NCBI RefSeq assembly: GCF_003390395.1
Contig: NZ_QUOV01000001.1
Coordinates: forward strand, 4,293,277 to 4,357,276
DNA: 64,000 nucleotides
Source: Thalassotalea euphylliae
GTDB taxonomy: Bacteria; Pseudomonadota; Gammaproteobacteria; Enterobacterales; Alteromonadaceae
Direction of reading: 5' to 3'
Below, in pieces: positions 12,142 to 23,236 of this stretch. Position 1 is the stretch's first letter; each line of letters starts with the position of its first letter. The notes beneath the pieces are model-generated. The model did not search any database. It was not told where the DNA came from and was given only the letters and a program-made list of their open reading frames with translations. Made by a program: the position numbers and the translations under genes.

Positions 12142-14778
12142 CTAGGCGTATGTTTTATCTTCCAACGGAAGAATCGCTTGCGCGAGTTTACTTGGCTTAG
12201 CGATAAAGTACCCTTGACCAAAATCACACCCAGCCGCTTGCAACTTAGCTAGCGTCTCTTGATTTTCTATGCCTTCGGCAACTAATCGGTAACCAAATTT
12301 ATTGCCGAGTTGATGCAATGCGGTAACTAAAGATAAGTGCTTGTCATTGTTGTTCAAGCTGCGAATAAAGCTGCGATCAAGCTTAATAAATTCAAATGGA
12401 TACTGATGTATAAAGTTAAATGACGATTGCGAGGCACCGTAATCATCAAGCGCCAATTTAACGCCTAACTTCTTGAGTTTGCGCAAGCTAGCGAGTGCTA
12501 AATCAGGCTGTGGCAAGATCGCTGATTCATCAAACTCTAAAATCAAACGATGTGGCTCAATGCTCTGATCTTTGATCACTGCAATAAGTTCGTTTAACTG
12601 GTTATGCTGCGTCAGATATCGGCTTGATAAGTTAATGGCGATTAACGCATTTTGGTATTCAGCAGAGATATCTGGTGATGATTGCCATAATGACAATTGC
12701 GCTACCACTTCACCAATTAACCAGCGTTCAATCTCAACAATCAAACCCGTTTCTTCCGCCATAAACAAGAATTCGCTCGGCGTTAACAAACCTTTCTCAG
12801 GGTGTTGCCAACGCAGTAAGGCTTCAAAACCAATGGTATTGGTGCGCTCTAAATTGGAGATTTGTTGATAGTGCAATTCAAACTGTTGCTGTTTAATCGC
12901 AGCTCTTAACTCTTGTTCAAGGGTCATGCTTTTAAGCAGCTGCTCACGCATGCTATCGTCAAAAAACACATAGCGCCCACGACCTAAATTCTTCGCTTGA
13001 TACATGGCTGCGTCTGCATCGCGCAGGATTTCTGATGCATCTTTGTAGGCTGGCGTGCACTGTGCAATACCGATACTCGCATTCGAGTATAAACAGTGCC
13101 CATCAAGATCAAAGGGTTGACTTACCGCTTCAATGATTCGTTCAGCAACGTCTTCTACATCATCTTGATTGGTCAGCGAATCAAGTAAGATCACAAACTC
13201 ATCACCACCTAAACGAGCAAGTACGTCATTATCACGCACACAACTTGATAGGCGCTCTGCAATTTCAATGAGAAACTTATCGCCAATATGATGACCGAGT
13301 GTATCGTTAATCAGCTTAAAGCGGTCAAGATCAATAAAGAGTACCGCAAAGCTATGCTCTACATGGCGCTTAATATGACGTAAGGCATGGGTTAATCGGT
13401 CAGTAAACAACGCTCTATTTGGCAATCGCGTTAATGCGTCATGATGTGCCTCAAAATACAAACGCGACTCCGCTTTACGACGCTCTTCAATTTGCATTCG
13501 TAATTTGTAATTTGACGTTTGCAACGCTTGCGTTCGCTCATTAACAATTTGTTCAAGCGACTCTTTACTTTGCTCGACTAAACTTAAGTCTCGTTCACGC
13601 ACAACCGCACTGGTCACTTGCTGAGCAACAAAGCGGAACATTTCTAAATGCTTTTCATGGTACGCTTGTTGGTTCGAATAGTGCTGTGTCGCAATGATAC
13701 CAATTGGCTGACCATGCTCAATTAATGGCGCTGCTAACCAAGTTTGAGGCTTACTCTTACTGTCAAAATCTAATAGATATTTCGCACGCTCTTTCGTGCC
13801 ATCAGCGTTAAGTGTTACTAATTGACCTTGTGCTATTACCAGAGGTTTCGCAATTTTTAACGCAAGCTCAGTAAATATGGCTAAGCGTTTGTAACTATCA
13901 ATGCCGATGGTGTCGGCATCTTTTTGATAAACGACTTCTGTAGATTCTTGCTTATCTTGATTGCATTGCTTAATCACCACATAAAAATTCTGGCACGCAA
14001 GCAAAGGGAGCAACTGCTGATGAACTTGTTCAAACAAGCTAGGTAAGTTTTTACTGGTTGCCACAACTTCAGAAACCCCCAACAGTACCTGGTGGGTCAT
14101 TTCTACTTGCTGGCGTTCACAAATCTCTCGCTGTAGTCGACGATTCGATTCGGTTAGTTTCTTTGTTCTTTGCTCAATACTTTGTTCTAGCAAGGCACGG
14201 CTTTTGACACGATCTATCGCAGTAACAAGATGTTCACCAATAAATTCAAGTAATTGGCAGTCTCGGTCATCAAAATATAGGGATTGATCGTAACTTTGCA
14301 AAGCAATTACACCGATAACCTGATGACCTCGCCTTAGTGGCACACCTAACCAATCGACACAAGCTGAACCATAGAGCACAATTTTACCTGCTTTAGCCAG
14401 TGCCATGCGTTCAGCGGCATTGCAGTGCAGTGCTTGTTGCGTGAGATAGACTTGACCAGTTAAGCCTTTGCGCCAGTCATTAAATTCGACGTGTTCTGCT
14501 AGTCGATGCTCGACAGGGTTATGACAGTAGACGATTTCAAGCTCTTTCTGGTCATTAACTAGAGCAATATGAACACTGTTGGTGGTCAGCAATGAATCAA
14601 TGATCTCAACCATTGCTGGGTAAAAATTTTTAAGCTCAGTAACTGTGCTCGCAAGTTCGGATAGGCGTAACAAGCTCTCCTGCATGGCTTTCACCTGCCG
14701 GTACTTGTTTAATAGTGACTTTAATTTAGGAAGTTGACGCTGCGCTAGCGAATCTTCCACAGTACTGGTGTCGCTCAA
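12142..14778 (-). CDS. GAF-GAF-GGDEF-EAL cyclic di-GMP signalling protein
   Basis: Soluble 878-residue protein with two GAF-like sensor domains (about 45-190 and 230-395) separated and followed by coiled coils, then GGDEF (about 440-605) and EAL (about 620-870). The cyclase motif is intact (GGDEF, 524-528), with an I-site RDND (515-518). The phosphodiesterase also looks intact: EALLR (652-656), INLSS, LEFDES, LDDYG, KLDRSF, AEGIEN and GQGYF are all present. It could both make and break c-di-GMP; direction cannot be told from sequence. No transmembrane segment or haem-binding signature was seen, so the GAF ligand is unknown. Monocistronic by position. Confidence 0.9.
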   Translation of the reverse strand: MSDTSTVEDSLAQRQLPKLKSLLNKYRQVKAMQESLLRLSELASTVTELKNFYPAMVEIIDSLLTTNSVHIALVNDQKELEIVYCHNPVEHRLAEHVEFNDWRKGLTGQVYLTQQALHCNAAERMALAKAGKIVLYGSACVDWLGVPLRRGHQVIGVIALQSYDQSLYFDDRDCQLLEFIGEHLVTAIDRVKSRALLEQSIEQRTKKLTESNRRLQREICERQQVEMTHQVLLGVSEVVATSKNLPSLFEQVHQQLLPLLACQNFYVVIKQCNQDKQESTEVVYQKDADTIGIDSYKRLAIFTELALKIAKPLVIAQGQLVTLNADGTKERAKYLLDFDSKSKPQTWLAAPLIEHGQPIGIIATQHYSNQQAYHEKHLEMFRFVAQQVTSAVVRERDLSLVEQSKESLEQIVNERTQALQTSNYKLRMQIEERRKAESRLYFEAHHDALTRLPNRALFTDRLTHALRHIKRHVEHSFAVLFIDLDRFKLINDTLGHHIGDKFLIEIAERLSSCVRDNDVLARLGGDEFVILLDSLTNQDDVEDVAERIIEAVSQPFDLDGHCLYSNASIGIAQCTPAYKDASEILRDADAAMYQAKNLGRGRYVFFDDSMREQLLKSMTLEQELRAAIKQQQFELHYQQISNLERTNTIGFEALLRWQHPEKGLLTPSEFLFMAEETGLIVEIERWLIGEVVAQLSLWQSSPDISAEYQNALIAINLSSRYLTQHNQLNELIAVIKDQSIEPHRLILEFDESAILPQPDLALASLRKLKKLGVKLALDDYGASQSSFNFIHQYPFEFIKLDRSFIRSLNNNDKHLSLVTALHQLGNKFGYRLVAEGIENQETLAKLQAAGCDFGQGYFIAKPSKLAQAILPLEDKTYA

Positions 14779-14974
14779 GTAACTTGTTCTTATTATTTAT
14801 AATTATTTGAATTATTTCCGGCAAATAGTCTATCAAAAATCAACTAGATCACCAGAGTTAAGTAACATTTATCTAACAACTATAAGCTAGCCCACAGTAT
14901 TAGCTGTCCTGACTGATGTTATATCAAGCAAGTTAGAGGAAATTATGAATCTGAGCGCCTGATTTCGGCACAAA

Positions 14975-14996
14975 AAAGCCGACTTACGTCGGCTTT
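14975..14996 (-). terminator. Rho-independent terminator of rpoH
   Basis: A 9-bp stem (AAAGCCGAC / GTCGGCTTT) with a 4-base loop is followed on the minus strand by six T residues. It lies 30 bases past the rpoH stop codon. Confidence 0.88.
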
Positions 14997-15026
14997 CTAT
15001 ATGAATCAGTTATTAAAGCTAAGATA

Positions 15027-15893
15027 CTAGATAGTCATCGCACTTTTTAATTTATTCAGTGCATTTTTCTCTAATTGACGAATGCGCTCAGCTGATACTT
15101 GGTATTTATCAGCAAGCTCTTGCAACGTCGATTTATCATCGTCTAACCAGCGCGTACGAACAATGTCTTGACTACGTTCATCAAGGGTAATCAAGGCTGA
15201 TGATAGTCGTTGATTAGCATGTTGCTCCCAGTTGGCTTCTTCAACTGACTGCGCTAAATCAGACTGCTTATCTTCAAGGTATTGAGCAGGAGAGAAGTTG
15301 CCACCAGCACTAGCGCTATCGTCATCATCTGATGATAACTCGAACGCTTGGTCTTGGCTGCTCATACGTGATTCCATTTCCATCACGTCTTTCGTGCTAA
15401 CCCCTAACGTTTCTGCAACGGTATTCACTTCATCATTGCTAAACCAACCTAAGCGCTTCTTGTTCTTACGTAGGTTAAAGAACAACTTACGCTGTGCTTT
15501 GGTTGTTGCCACTTTCACAATACGCCAGTTCTTGAGCACATACTCATGAATTTCTGCTTTGATCCAATGCACAGCAAAAGAAACCAAGCGCACACCCACT
15601 TCTGGGTTGAAGCGTTTAACCGCCTTCATTAAGCCAACGTTACCTTCTTGAATAAGGTCAGCTTGCGGTAAACCGTATCCTGAATAGTTTTTAGCAATAT
15701 GGATAACAAAACGCAGATGCGACATGATCAGCTCTTGCGCTGCGTTAAGATCGTGCTGGTCATGTAAACGAGTGGCTAATTCGTGCTCTCGCTCTGCGGT
15801 GAGCACAGGGATGCTGTATGCAGATTGGACATATGCTTCAATGCTGCCGCTTTGCGGAACAGTTAAGGCCATTGATTGCATTGATTCACTCAT
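15027..15893 (-). CDS. rpoH: Heat-shock sigma factor RpoH (sigma-32)
   Basis: Alternative sigma factor directing RNA polymerase to heat-shock promoters. The 288-residue protein has sigma region 2 ([33 protein letters not shown]), the RpoH-box-like stretch between regions 2 and 3 ([16 protein letters not shown]) that is diagnostic for this subfamily, and region 4 with its helix-turn-helix ([20 protein letters not shown]). E. coli RpoH is 284 residues. It lies upstream of a divergent EAL-HDOD gene and is separated by that gene from ftsX; in E. coli rpoH directly follows ftsX. Confidence 0.96.
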   Translation of the reverse strand: MSESMQSMALTVPQSGSIEAYVQSAYSIPVLTAEREHELATRLHDQHDLNAAQELIMSHLRFVIHIAKNYSGYGLPQADLIQEGNVGLMKAVKRFNPEVGVRLVSFAVHWIKAEIHEYVLKNWRIVKVATTKAQRKLFFNLRKNKKRLGWFSNDEVNTVAETLGVSTKDVMEMESRMSSQDQAFELSSDDDDSASAGGNFSPAQYLEDKQSDLAQSVEEANWEQHANQRLSSALITLDERSQDIVRTRWLDDDKSTLQELADKYQVSAERIRQLEKNALNKLKSAMTI

Positions 15894-16167
15894 TTGAAAA
15901 ACCTCGATTTACACTGGAAACTATAGAAAATATTCACATAGTCGGCTCGCGATATTAGCACGCTTTATTTACCGATGCGACTATGAATACCAACTTTTTA
16001 TTACCAGATCATGAATGTCACTATTTTATTTCACTACCGATGAAAATAATTACGGTATTCTGCTAGGCTAAGATTATATTTAAAAAACTTATACTTGAAA
16101 CATCATAACCTTAGCAAAGATCCCCGACCAATAGCTAAGCATTGACTGTAATTAAAGGTAAAATATT

Positions 16168-17379
16168 GTGTATTCCTATGTTGCGCGCCAACCTATCCTC
16201 GACAACAACCAACAATTGGTTGCTTATGAATTACTCTTTCGCGATGGCGACAGCAATTACTTTCCCAACATAAACCCCGATCAAGCAACCTCAAATATAT
16301 TAACAAACAACCATTTAACTATGGGAGTTGAACAGGTTACGGGTGATCTTCCAGCCTACATCAATTTTCATGCGGATACGCTAATTCGCCACTTCCCAAG
16401 CTTTTTAGATCCTAAAAAGATCGTGATCGAAATTCTTGAAGATGTACCAATCAGCGACGAATTATTAGCCGCGTGTAAGTCACTAAAAGAGCAGGGCTAT
16501 GTATTGGCACTAGACGATCATGATTTTGATCCTAAGTGGGATGTGTTCTTACCGTATATCGATATTATCAAGGTGGATGTATTGTCGATATCGATTCTTG
16601 AAGTTAGTCGCTATGTCAACCGGATCAAGCCATACAACAAAACTCTATTGGCGGAGAAAGTGGAAACAGCACAGCAGTTCGAACAATTGAAAATGTTAGG
16701 CTTTTCACTGTTCCAAGGGTACTTCTTTGCCAAGCCGGAAATGCTGAAACAGAAGAAGATAACAACCACCAAACACAATATTTTAGAATTGATCAATCAA
16801 GCCAGTAAAATATCGCTCGACTTTGATCATATCAGCGATATCTTTAGTAGTGACCCAGGCTTAACCTACAAGCTATTGCGTTTTATCAATAGCCCAACCT
16901 ATGGCCGTAGCCAACAAATTACCTCACTGAAGCATGCGCTTGTTTACATCGGGGAGGTTGAACTGAAAAAGTTTATCGCGCTATTGGCACTATCTGATCT
17001 GGCTGAGGATAAAGCCAGCGAGTTAATGAGAATATCATTGTTCAGAGCAAGATTTTGTGAACAAATTGGCCAGCTACTTAAAGACAGTGATAACCCACCG
17101 AAAGCATTTTTAACCGGCTTGCTTTCGATGATAGACGGAATTTTAGATCACGATATTCAGAGCGTGGTGGAAATTTTACCCATAGATCAAGACATCAAAT
17201 CAGCTTTGCTGGGAGAGGCAATCTACCTGACAAATTACCTAGACCTGGCCAAGCACTTTGAACAAGGGCAATGGCTGCACAGTGAAAGCATCGCACAACA
17301 ATTTGGTCTCGATATGGAAAAATGCTCGGCAGCGCATATCGAAGCAATGAGCTGGGCAGACAGTATGCTCAGCTGCTAA
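16168..17379 (+). CDS. EAL-HDOD (YuxH/CdgJ-like) c-di-GMP signalling protein
   Basis: 403-residue soluble protein with an N-terminal EAL domain (about 1-200) and a C-terminal HDOD domain (about 205-390). The EAL signature reads ELL (21-23). Other metal or substrate positions are largely kept (INF, EILED, LDDHD, IKVD, EKVET, FQGYFFAKP), so activity is uncertain rather than excluded. Family members such as Vibrio CdgJ affect motility. The start is GTG, preceded by AAAGG. It is inserted between rpoH and ftsX and converges with ftsX, overlapping its 3' end by 4 bases. Confidence 0.88.
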   Translation: MYSYVARQPILDNNQQLVAYELLFRDGDSNYFPNINPDQATSNILTNNHLTMGVEQVTGDLPAYINFHADTLIRHFPSFLDPKKIVIEILEDVPISDELLAACKSLKEQGYVLALDDHDFDPKWDVFLPYIDIIKVDVLSISILEVSRYVNRIKPYNKTLLAEKVETAQQFEQLKMLGFSLFQGYFFAKPEMLKQKKITTTKHNILELINQASKISLDFDHISDIFSSDPGLTYKLLRFINSPTYGRSQQITSLKHALVYIGEVELKKFIALLALSDLAEDKASELMRISLFRARFCEQIGQLLKDSDNPPKAFLTGLLSMIDGILDHDIQSVVEILPIDQDIKSALLGEAIYLTNYLDLAKHFEQGQWLHSESIAQQFGLDMEKCSAAHIEAMSWADSMLSC

Positions 17380-18350
17380 TCTGCGGTTGGTTCGATGGCG
17401 CGAATGTGCTGTCGAACCGACAAGTAACTACCTAGCAAACCCAGTAAAATTGCAGCAAAGAGTAAAATTAGATTTTCACTCGCAGACAAGGTTTCTAACT
17501 CAAATTTGCTACCGTATAAGCCAGTTAGATCGGTAATGGCTCCAGAAAGGTAATGAGCAAGAATAAAGATGGCTAAGTTTGCGAAAAAACCACCCGCAAT
17601 GCCATACCACATGCCAGCATACATAAATGGCCGTTGAATAAAGCTGTCGGTCGCACCGACCAACTTCATTACCGCGATAGCGTCTTTTTGATTGAGTATC
17701 GCCAGACGAATCGTATTACCGATAATTAATACCACTGACAAGCAAAGCAATAATGCAACGCCTATCACCACATCTTCAATCAGCTTTGCCATCGCTTCTA
17801 GACGAGTTAACCACTCTAAATCAAGCTTACCTTGGTCAACTTCGCGTTCTTGCTCAAGCTTGGCAAGTAAATCACGTACCGCATGTGCTTGGCTAGCACG
17901 CTGTGTTGGCGATACCAGCAGTGTTGCTGGCAAGGGGTTGCTGTCAAGATAAGCCAGCGCATCACCATAGCCAGAGTGTGCTTTAAAGTCTTTCAACGCC
18001 TGCTCAGCGGAAATATATTCAACCGCCGCAACTTCAGGATAAAGCTCTACTCGACTGGTAAAGTTTTGCGCGGCTTTATCATTAATATTCAACTTTAAAA
18101 ACAGGGTAATTTCCGAGGCCGAATCCCACTGTGCGACAACCGTATTGGCATTCTTAACAAATAAATGCAAAGTAGCCGGTAACGTAAGGCTAATACCTAA
18201 TACTAGTAACGTCATCAAGGTGGTAAATGGCGTGCGCCATAAGTCACCTAAGCTGCCGATTGCTTGCTGCAAATGGCGCAATGGAAACGCTAGCATGCGT
18301 TGCACTAAACTCACCTTGGCTTGCTGTTGCGGCTGGAATTCACTAGTCAT
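17376..18350 (-). CDS. ftsX: Cell division protein FtsX
   Basis: Integral membrane partner of the FtsE ATPase. FtsEX acts at the division septum, controlling peptidoglycan hydrolases through EnvC-type activators. Four hydrophobic segments (one N-terminal, three C-terminal) flank a periplasmic loop, the standard FtsX topology. The ATG at 18350 is chosen because it overlaps the ftsE stop by 8 bases (ATGACTAG) and has GGTGA upstream, giving 324 residues. In-frame ATGs at 18365 and 18410 would extend it and overlap ftsE further; E. coli FtsX is 352 residues, so a longer start is not excluded. Confidence 0.92.
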   Translation of the reverse strand: MTSEFQPQQQAKVSLVQRMLAFPLRHLQQAIGSLGDLWRTPFTTLMTLLVLGISLTLPATLHLFVKNANTVVAQWDSASEITLFLKLNINDKAAQNFTSRVELYPEVAAVEYISAEQALKDFKAHSGYGDALAYLDSNPLPATLLVSPTQRASQAHAVRDLLAKLEQEREVDQGKLDLEWLTRLEAMAKLIEDVVIGVALLLCLSVVLIIGNTIRLAILNQKDAIAVMKLVGATDSFIQRPFMYAGMWYGIAGGFFANLAIFILAHYLSGAITDLTGLYGSKFELETLSASENLILLFAAILLGLLGSYLSVRQHIRAIEPTAD

Positions 18351-19059
18351 AGCGTGTTTCACCATTAGCCATCGCATCATCCGGCTGCAAGCCGTCAACA
18401 AGGCCATCATTGATCATATTACCCGCTCGAAGCGTTAGCGTGCGATAGCGCATACGAGCGATTAAACCAAGGTCATGGGTGGCAATTAGTACAGAAACGC
18501 CAACAGAGTTAAACTCTTCAAATAGCTTAATAATTTCCAGTGAAAGCTTAGGGTCTAGGTTACCCGTTGGCTCATCAGCGAGCAGAATAGGGGGCTTGTT
18601 GACGATTGCTCGTGCAATCCCGACACGCTGTTGTTCGCCACCTGAAAGCATATTGGGAAAGCTTTTTTGTTTGTTGCCTAAATGCACCTTGTCTAGCGCC
18701 GCATCTACACGCTTGCGAATTTCTTTCTGACTGTAACCTTCAATAATCAATGGCAACGCAACATTGTCAAAAACAGTGCGATCCATCAGTAAGTTATGAT
18801 TTTGGAAAATCATACCAATATGGCGGCGCATGTAAGGTACTTGTCGGTAGCTGACCTGAGCGAGGTCTTGGTTATTGATATGAATGGTACCCGAACTTGG
18901 CTTTTCCATCAGGCTGATCAGCTTAAGTAAGGTACTTTTACCGGCACCAGAGTGGCCTGTTAAAAAGGCCATCTCGCCAGGAGCAATTTGAAAGCTCACT
19001 TGCTTTAAAGCAAGGAAGCCGCCGGGGTAGGTTTTGTTTACTTGGTCAAAGCGGATCAT
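18343..19059 (-). CDS. ftsE: Cell division ATP-binding protein FtsE
   Basis: ABC-type ATPase that works with FtsX and links the Z ring to septal peptidoglycan hydrolysis. The 238-residue protein has Walker A (GHSGAGKST, about 35-43), the ABC signature (LSGGEQQRVGIARA), Walker B (LLADEPTGNLD) and the switch histidine (ATHDL). Slightly longer than E. coli FtsE (222). The operon order ftsY-ftsE-ftsX is the gammaproteobacterial standard, with 218 bases between ftsY and ftsE in which no further gene was seen. Confidence 0.95.
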   Translation of the reverse strand: MIRFDQVNKTYPGGFLALKQVSFQIAPGEMAFLTGHSGAGKSTLLKLISLMEKPSSGTIHINNQDLAQVSYRQVPYMRRHIGMIFQNHNLLMDRTVFDNVALPLIIEGYSQKEIRKRVDAALDKVHLGNKQKSFPNMLSGGEQQRVGIARAIVNKPPILLADEPTGNLDPKLSLEIIKLFEEFNSVGVSVLIATHDLGLIARMRYRTLTLRAGNMINDGLVDGLQPDDAMANGETRYD

Positions 19060-19277
19060 TTATTGTTGTTATTATTAGCGTTTAGGTTAATGTGCGACTG
19101 ATTTATTGGCCGTAATTTGCCTTTATTTTCTTTTGTTCGTGCACAGCGTTGGATTAATTTAAGTAAACCAACGCTGCAACTAATGCTTTATTGTTATCAT
19201 CCCTGAGTTTAAAAGCAACGACTAAAGCCTATCGCGACAATTACCACCAACGCTATTTGTCCTTATGTGCTCAACGT

Positions 19278-20789
<1,512 letters not shown>

Positions 20790-21099
20790 AATATCTACTA
20801 TTTATTACTTGGTTGCGCTTGCTCGATTAAGCAAGTTTGGTTCGTACTTTAGCCATGGTCACAGCATTAAGTTAACTTGATGCAGACAATCTCAGCCAGA
20901 CATCACCTCGACGACATGCCATCTTAAAGAATGTCTCCAGTGTGTTGTCAATTCGATAGGTTTGGCATCCTTATAGCCAAGCAAGCGGATACCAGATAAA
21001 ATTGGTCGCTATATTACCACCTAATTCTGTCTTGAAAAACCAGACGCCTTATTTTAATTGGCTCGATGTCAATCAGATCAAATAAATGAGTAATGCTAA
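20790..21099. other. Intergenic region between divergent ftsY and rsmD
   Basis: 310 bases without a convincing gene. It should hold the two divergent promoters, but no strong -10/-35 pair, stem-loop or repeat was picked out by eye. Confidence 0.6.
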
Positions 21100-21708
21100 A
21101 TGAATAAAGCGCGCGCTCGCAAACGCTCAACGACTTCTTCGACAGCTAAGTCACAAAAATCAACTAGCTCAATTCGTATCATTGCAGGTCAGCACAGAGG
21201 AAGAAAACTGCCTGTTTTGTCATCTGACGGCCTGCGTCCAACAACCGATCGCGTTAAAGAAACCTTATTCAACTGGTTAATGACAGATATTCAAGGCAGT
21301 AACTGCTTAGACTGCTTCGCCGGAGCGGGCAGCTTAGGTTTTGAAGCGCAATCGCGTGGGGCAGAAACGGTCACTATGCTCGAACTCAATGACGCGGCTG
21401 CCAAACAGTTAAAAGCCAACCAGTCGTTGCTAAACGCCACCAACCTAGAGGTGGTGAATACCAACACATTAGGTTTTCTTACCAAGCCTACAAACCAGTT
21501 CGATATCGTATTTATTGATCCACCATTTAGGCAACAACTGGCTCAGCAAACCATTGACTTGCTCACTTCAGGTTGGCTTAGTGAAAACGCGTTAGTTTAT
21601 GTAGAAACAGAATCCGATAGCCCAACACCAAGTGTGCCAGCAAATTGGCAGTTAGCAAAAGAGAAAACTGCAGGCCAAGTTACCTATCGCTTGTACCAGT
21701 TAGTATAA
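21100..21708 (+). CDS. rsmD: 16S rRNA (guanine(966)-N2)-methyltransferase RsmD
   Basis: Methylates G966 of 16S rRNA in the assembled small subunit using S-adenosylmethionine. The 202-residue protein has the substrate-region motif RPTTDRVKETLFNWL, the SAM-binding motif LDCFAGAGSLGFEAQSRG (about 66-83) and the catalytic DPPF motif (FIDPPF, about 140). A basic, Ser/Thr-rich N-terminal tail of about 25 residues precedes the domain. Divergent from ftsY, as in E. coli. Its 3' end overlaps the convergent CPBP gene by 9 bases. Confidence 0.94.
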   Translation: MNKARARKRSTTSSTAKSQKSTSSIRIIAGQHRGRKLPVLSSDGLRPTTDRVKETLFNWLMTDIQGSNCLDCFAGAGSLGFEAQSRGAETVTMLELNDAAAKQLKANQSLLNATNLEVVNTNTLGFLTKPTNQFDIVFIDPPFRQQLAQQTIDLLTSGWLSENALVYVETESDSPTPSVPANWQLAKEKTAGQVTYRLYQLV

Positions 21709-22473
21709 GTAATACAAAGCAAACATGGTTAGGCTATTGCAGGTTGCGTGAGCTACGATCGCTAAGCTGGTACTTTGGTATTTTACCCGTATCCAAGTGA
21801 AGTAAAGTCCCAATACAAATACGAAAATGATGCCTGCCATACTGTATTGAATGTGAATGGCTGCGAACAACAAACTTGTGATCGCAATAGCACCGATCTG
21901 CCCCAATTGCGTTAAGGCGAAGCGCTTAAATAGCCAGCCCCGAAAAACAAGTTCTTCAACGATGGGCGCCAACATACACGTATTCAACACAATAAACCAT
22001 ATTGGCGTGGCAGAGTTCTTGAGCTGCTCCATAAATGGCTCTTCTTCAAGCGCCAAGACATAAGTTGCGATCGTCATCATTAGCCAAAATGCTGCGCTAA
22101 AGACAATCACTAACCATACGAGTTTCGGTAATGGCAGAGCCAAGTTGAGGAAATGTCGGGCTGATCTAGTTTTATGGCAGGACTGGGGTTCATGACTGTA
22201 TTTTGCCAATAACCATAGGCAGGGCAGTACGATCAAATAAACTGCAAACGTCATGGCAAGTAGGGTTTCAACCTGGGCAAACCAGGCGTCGCCACTTGCT
22301 ACTCCGTAAGCTTGTGCATACATGCCAAAGCCAAAGCTGACGATAAAGCTTGGCACTATGTATAGAAACAGCGCCCAAAATAAGGTGGCGACAATCGATG
22401 GCGTGGTTGCTAACTTTTGTTGGCTGTTTAAAGTACTAACCGCTTGCTTATCCTTTGACTCTTGTGGTTCCAT
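21700..22473 (-). CDS. CPBP family intramembrane glutamic endopeptidase
   Basis: Membrane protease of the CPBP (Rce1/Abi-like) family; bacterial substrates are mostly unknown. The 257-residue protein has about seven hydrophobic segments and all three family motifs: EExxxR (EELVFRGWLF), FxxxH (FAAIH) and HxxxN (HATCN). It is therefore predicted to be active. It converges with rsmD and lies downstream of the YjaG-like gene, with a 60-base gap; the two could be co-transcribed. Confidence 0.85.
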   Translation of the reverse strand: MEPQESKDKQAVSTLNSQQKLATTPSIVATLFWALFLYIVPSFIVSFGFGMYAQAYGVASGDAWFAQVETLLAMTFAVYLIVLPCLWLLAKYSHEPQSCHKTRSARHFLNLALPLPKLVWLVIVFSAAFWLMMTIATYVLALEEEPFMEQLKNSATPIWFIVLNTCMLAPIVEELVFRGWLFKRFALTQLGQIGAIAITSLLFAAIHIQYSMAGIIFVFVLGLYFTWIRVKYQSTSLAIVAHATCNSLTMFALYYLY

Positions 22474-22533
22474 CCGAAGGTTTCCAAGTTTTTATTCTGC
22501 TATTGCAAAAAAGATTATGGCAAAAAAAGACGT

Positions 22534-23133
22534 TTAAATTTCGATACCTAAGTTCGATAGTCCTTCTTCTAACACCATCGCCTTCGCTTGCTGACAGGTG
22601 TTCTTGTTTTCAGGCGCTTGCTTAAGAAAATCAAACAATTCATTTTGAGTGGCTAATTCCCATTCCATTAATGGGTGCTGATTCAGTTGCTGCTGTGAAA
22701 TAGAAAGTTCATCATCTGCATCATCACTTTCTTCTACTAACAGCAACTCAACATAATAGCTCACACTGTTGTGCGATAACCTTGAGACATTAGCAAACTC
22801 TTGTGCATCTTTACTTTGTAAAGCCTGTAGCAGCGACATTAATGCCATACAAACATCGAGCGCGGGAAACACGCCAAAGAAGTCAAAGGCTTCTGGATCA
22901 GGAATTTGTTCTTCTAATTTTTCCAACTGAGCGTCGAAATTTAGTTTAACTTTTTGCTTGCTATCAAGGCGCTGCCAAATCAAATCAAGTTGATTGCGCA
23001 GGACATTAACGTCGCCAAACTCTGCCGCTTGCGAAAACATCGCATAGTTGGGCAACATGCGCTCCAGTAATGCGCAACAAAATGCGGTTTGTTGCCATAA
23101 AGATAATTTTGCCAAAGGCAGGCGAATTGCCAT
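22534..23133 (-). CDS. yjaG: YjaG family protein (DUF416)
   Basis: 199-residue protein closely resembling E. coli YjaG over its length: shared elements include the ALLERMLPNYAMF stretch (about 21-33), LDLIWQRL, NFDAQLEKLEEQIPDP and FDFFGVFPALDVCMAL. Biochemical role is not established. No signal peptide or membrane segment, so presumably cytoplasmic. The start ATG begins MAIRLPLAKLSLWQQ and aligns with the YjaG N-terminus. Confidence 0.85.
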   Translation of the reverse strand: MAIRLPLAKLSLWQQTAFCCALLERMLPNYAMFSQAAEFGDVNVLRNQLDLIWQRLDSKQKVKLNFDAQLEKLEEQIPDPEAFDFFGVFPALDVCMALMSLLQALQSKDAQEFANVSRLSHNSVSYYVELLLVEESDDADDELSISQQQLNQHPLMEWELATQNELFDFLKQAPENKNTCQQAKAMVLEEGLSNLGIEI

Positions 23134-23236
23134 AGAAGAAGTCTCGTTAACTAGCGTTGCCGAGAGTATACAAAGATCTAGCGCTGATCTCTTGTGAAAT
23201 CAGCGGGAGTTGTTAAATTTTTATCCAATAGAGTGG

